A stretch of 16,443 nt of DNA, from contig JARFQM010000023.1 in the NCBI GenBank assembly GCA_029287755.1, forward strand, positions 1 through 16,443, read 5' to 3'. Both the position numbers and the translations under genes were made by a program. This document shows positions 13,606-16,443 of this stretch, in pieces; position 1 is the first letter of the stretch, and each line of letters begins with the position of its first letter. This stretch comes from Desulfofustis sp. (GTDB lineage: Bacteria > Desulfobacterota > Desulfobulbia > Desulfobulbales > Desulfocapsaceae). Below the pieces are notes generated by a model, which was not told where the DNA came from, searched no databases, and saw nothing but the letters and a program-made list of their open reading frames with translations.

Positions 13606-16443
13606 CTAGAATTGGAGAGTTAAAGTCAGAAACACCCGCTGTTCGGTCAGAAATTTTGGATTTGCCGGATCGGTATCAATATAGTTGAACTCCTCGTTAA
13701 AGAGATTTTTGGCGACCAGACTGACGATGCCGTAGCGCTTGGGCAGACGGTAACTGAGTGCGGCATCCACCTGCCAGAACTGATCGCTTGCCACTGCCTC
13801 TTCGGGAACATACTCTTTAAAATTTCTCTTCTGGTCGACATAGTTGGCCCATATCCGGGCACTGAATCCACAGGGATGAAAAAAACTCATCTGGGGGACC
13901 AGCCGGTGATTGGTTACACCCTTGACGCCGAATATCGCTCCTACTTCCATCTCATCCTGTTCAAAATCCTCGTAAAAATATTCCAGCCCAAGCGACATCC
14001 ATTTGACAGGTGCCCAGTACAGGTAGGCCGAGCCGATCTGCTCTCTCCAATCGTCTTCTGCCGGAGATGTCGTGCCTGATATCTCATCAAGCTGAATAAA
14101 AGGTACTTCCAGATCTCGCTGCAGATATTTGGCACCGGTGAACAACGTGTGAGAGAACTTCTGATCTATCCCGACACCATAGTTCCAAATGAGGGAGGCT
14201 GTCACATCGTCAAAAAACTGGTTAAAGCCTGCCACATTGGTTGGTTCTATGGTCTGTGAGTTAACCAGGCTTCTTGACACGGTTTTGAAAATCGCCCCGC
14301 GAACCAGCGTGCTCTCAGCGGGCTGCCAGACCAGTCCCAGCTTAGGATTAATCTCTTCTCTGTCCCGGTCAGTGCTTTCTACCAGATCGGCGCTGAGGCC
14401 GACGGTGGCAGTGAGCTTGTGGGGAAGCTCACACTGTGCATAGCCATAGATATTGGCGTGCTCGCTCTCAAAATCTTCTGCAGCCTCAAAAGGAAACGGA
14501 TCGTTAAAAACCACTTTATCATCCCCTTCCAGGTAGAAATAACCCACTCCGCTCTGCAGACTAAATCTATCCGAGTTATAGAGATGCTGTAGCTCGCCGA
14601 TGACTGCCTCGCTGTCGCTAAAGATTTCGATCCCCTCCCATCCTGTAATATCAGAGTTTCCAGAATCGAGGGCTATGGTGCCCAGCAGGGTTGAATTGGG
14701 CCTGAAATCGTGGCGAAAACCGGCGCGAGCGCTCTTCTCTTCGAACGACTGCCTTAGTGTGGGGCTATAATTGTAGACCGCCGGATCGATGATCATGGTC
14801 AGATCACCGGTCTCGTCCTCGTCGTAGCGCAATTCAAACATCCAGCTCGTTGTGGGCGATGCCATGCCCTGGACGAAGCCGTTGTAAATCTCATAGCGCT
14901 GGTCGTTATTTTCCCGGATACCGTCGGTTGTATAGTAGTACTGGCCGATGCTGTAGGATAGTTTATTGTAGACCGCGGAGTGGACCAGCTCGTCCCCGAG
15001 CGTTTCGTTGCTGCCAGCGATGCCGCTGGCCTGCAGGGCAAAGCGGTTGCGCAGAAAGAGCGAGTTGTATTCATTGAGCGAAGCCTGCCCCGGTCCTGCC
15101 CCTTGGAGTACGGCCAGGTCGCTTTTGCCAAGCTGCGGCTGGACCGGGTTGATATTCAAGGGCTGCAGAAGCTGGGCCTGGAGCAACTCGCTGACCCGGG
15201 CAATCTCGTGGCGTGGCAGCACCCGGTAGCTGTCGGACAGGAACCGGTGGGCCGAGAAGTTGCCCGGCTGGGCGGCCACCGATTTCCAGCCCTCGGCCAG
15301 GGCCAGCTGCTGAAAACCGAGATCCTGGTAAATGCGGCCCAGGCTCGTACTGCGGGCGGCCAGGTCATCGTCGAGCAGAAAGCGCGAGCGATAGACGGCC
15401 CGATTGTCGTTTAAGGCAATCGACTGCTGCAGATCTTTGAGCGCCTCCACCGGACGGTTGTCGGTCTGCTTGCGGATTGCGTCGTAGAACCACGGTGTCG
15501 GATCGGCCGGATCGAGCTCCTTGGCGATCTGGTACTGACGGCCGGCCAGAGTATCGCGGCGCTCCTCGAAAAAGGCCTTGCCCAGGTAACTCCTTATCAG
15601 CGAGTTGGAGGTATCCAAAGCTGCACCGATCTCGATCTCCACTCGGCCCGGGGCCACCTGCCCCTTACGGATCTGGCTCAAACCAAGTCCTAGCCGGGCC
15701 AATGGCATGGCCTGATCCAGTTCGATGGCCCGGGTGAAGGCGGCCTGGGCCTCTTCGATTTCCACCCTGGTCAGATGGACGAAGCCTTGCACTGCCTGGA
15801 CCCTCGCATTGTCAGGGGTGAGGGCAGCGGCCTGGTCGATGGCGGCCAGGGCCTGATCGAAGCGACCGACCGCAAGCTGTAGTTCAGCCAGCCGGGCTAG
15901 CACTTCTACATTATTGGGGTTTGCTTCGGCTGTTTTCAGCAGAGTGTGCCGCGCCCCATCGACATCGAAGGTGGCCTGCTGGGCATAGCTCAAGGCCAGG
16001 CCGGCGGCGGCAGACTCGGGCGCAAGTTCAATTGCCTTCTGGGCCTTGGCGAGGGCGGAGTCCTGCCTGTTCTGCACCACGTCGATGATGGCGAGCAGGG
16101 CCATTGCATTGCTGTTTTGGGGGTCGGCCGTAAGCGCTTTGTCCAGTGCTTCTCTGGCCACGCCAACCTGTCCCGTCTGCAGCGCGGCCGATGCCTGGCT
16201 GACCAGTCTATCGGCTTCGGTTTCGGTGCTGCCGACAGTGGGTGCCAGGATCGTCGGGTAGTAGAGGGTCCACTGCACCGCATCGCGCGGGTTGACCACG
16301 GTACTGTAATGGGGGGCGGCTCCTTTTGACGCAGTGACAGACTGCCCGCTGGCTATATCGAGACTGCCCTGAGCGTTGGCGGCCCTGACCAAGCCCTCGA
16401 AGACAATGATTTCCGCCTGCTGATCATCGGCGCTGACCAGGAA
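13606..16443 (-). CDS. FecR-TPR-outer-membrane beta-barrel fusion protein, 5' end outside window
   Basis: The frame is open to the window edge, so the start lies beyond 16443; the TTG at 16392 is internal. The 945 visible residues begin in a FecR-like domain (IIVFEGLVRAANAQGSLDIASGQ, read in parts), followed by about ten TPR-like helical repeats rich in Ala/Leu (about residues 75-400, e.g. ALDKALTADPQNSNAMALLA in one unit). A barrel of about 500 residues follows, with alternating aromatic strands, many Tyr/Trp and acidic loops. The last residues are TLTLQF, the terminal Phe expected for BAM-dependent outer-membrane proteins. The C-terminal part resembles TonB-dependent receptor barrels (LVAKNLFNEEFNYID), but no plug domain is visible. 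It is convergent with the CHASE2 cyclase, 48 bp apart. FecR-bearing proteins and CHASE2 cyclases are often neighbours, to my recollection, which suggests a shared signalling or envelope role. Confidence 0.85.
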   Translation of the reverse strand, partial: FLVSADDQQAEIIVFEGLVRAANAQGSLDIASGQSVTASKGAAPHYSTVVNPRDAVQWTLYYPTILAPTVGSTETEADRLVSQASAALQTGQVGVAREALDKALTADPQNSNAMALLAIIDVVQNRQDSALAKAQKAIELAPESAAAGLALSYAQQATFDVDGARHTLLKTAEANPNNVEVLARLAELQLAVGRFDQALAAIDQAAALTPDNARVQAVQGFVHLTRVEIEEAQAAFTRAIELDQAMPLARLGLGLSQIRKGQVAPGRVEIEIGAALDTSNSLIRSYLGKAFFEERRDTLAGRQYQIAKELDPADPTPWFYDAIRKQTDNRPVEALKDLQQSIALNDNRAVYRSRFLLDDDLAARSTSLGRIYQDLGFQQLALAEGWKSVAAQPGNFSAHRFLSDSYRVLPRHEIARVSELLQAQLLQPLNINPVQPQLGKSDLAVLQGAGPGQASLNEYNSLFLRNRFALQASGIAGSNETLGDELVHSAVYNKLSYSIGQYYYTTDGIRENNDQRYEIYNGFVQGMASPTTSWMFELRYDEDETGDLTMIIDPAVYNYSPTLRQSFEEKSARAGFRHDFRPNSTLLGTIALDSGNSDITGWEGIEIFSDSEAVIGELQHLYNSDRFSLQSGVGYFYLEGDDKVVFNDPFPFEAAEDFESEHANIYGYAQCELPHKLTATVGLSADLVESTDRDREEINPKLGLVWQPAESTLVRGAIFKTVSRSLVNSQTIEPTNVAGFNQFFDDVTASLIWNYGVGIDQKFSHTLFTGAKYLQRDLEVPFIQLDEISGTTSPAEDDWREQIGSAYLYWAPVKWMSLGLEYFYEDFEQDEMEVGAIFGVKGVTNHRLVPQMSFFHPCGFSARIWANYVDQKRNFKEYVPEEAVASDQFWQVDAALSYRLPKRYGIVSLVAKNLFNEEFNYIDTDPANPKFLTEQRVFLTLTLQF

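Noticed and set aside
13578..13606. GCAGGT ... ACCTGC inverted repeat between the convergent cyclase and barrel genes
   Set aside because: A 6-bp stem with a 17-nt loop and no T-run is too weak to call a terminator.

Overview
The window (about 16.4 kb, GC-rich coding DNA with AT-rich gaps) looks like the chromosome of a Gram-negative bacterium rich in signal transduction. It has outer-membrane lipoproteins, an outer-membrane beta-barrel ending in Phe, a sigma-54 activator and a CHASE2-type cyclase. The gene mix suggests a Desulfobacterota-like (former deltaproteobacterial) organism; this is an inference from gene content, not a proven assignment. No transposase, integrase, CRISPR array or phage gene was seen.

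Layout. (1) 1-4317, plus strand: a tightly packed signalling operon with a periplasmic ABC-type binding protein (5' end outside the window), a membrane histidine kinase (HAMP-GAF-HisKA-HATPase), a single-domain response regulator, and a response regulator fused to a PP2C/SpoIIE phosphatase. No permease or ATPase lies within the window, so the binding protein probably serves as the kinase's sensor subunit. (2) 4318-5549: a 77-codon minus-strand gene with a strong Shine-Dalgarno and a sigma-54-type promoter, then a long gap with a palindromic activator site and an orphan minus-strand terminator. (3) 5550-6453: tRNA-Arg(TCG), then two small lipoproteins with PEGA-like sequence. (4) 6473-9401, minus strand: a two-helix membrane protein, an M24 aminopeptidase P-like enzyme, a ComEC-like metallo-beta-lactamase hydrolase and a 58-codon membrane protein; three inverted repeats separate the last two. 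(5) 9402-13557: divergent regulatory region, then a GAF-AAA-Fis sigma-54 activator and a CHASE2 nucleotide cyclase, 10 bp apart and probably cotranscribed. (6) 13606-16443, minus strand: a FecR-TPR-beta-barrel protein running off the window, convergent with the cyclase.

Main discovery. Two minus-strand -24/-12 elements, 4.8 kb apart, share the pattern TGGCAYRTTCCTGGCAAT. Each lies about 90-110 bp upstream of a tiny minus-strand gene with a strong Shine-Dalgarno. Each also has a palindrome TGTAAA-N5-TKTACA whose centre is 173 bp (first) or 174 bp (second) upstream of its -12 element. The second palindrome sits just upstream of the sigma-54 activator gene. The simplest reading is a small undescribed sigma-54 regulon: one GAF-type activator, cotranscribed with a cyclase, binds TGT-N11-ACA sites and switches on two small proteins, one of them a single-pass membrane peptide. 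The activator may also control itself.
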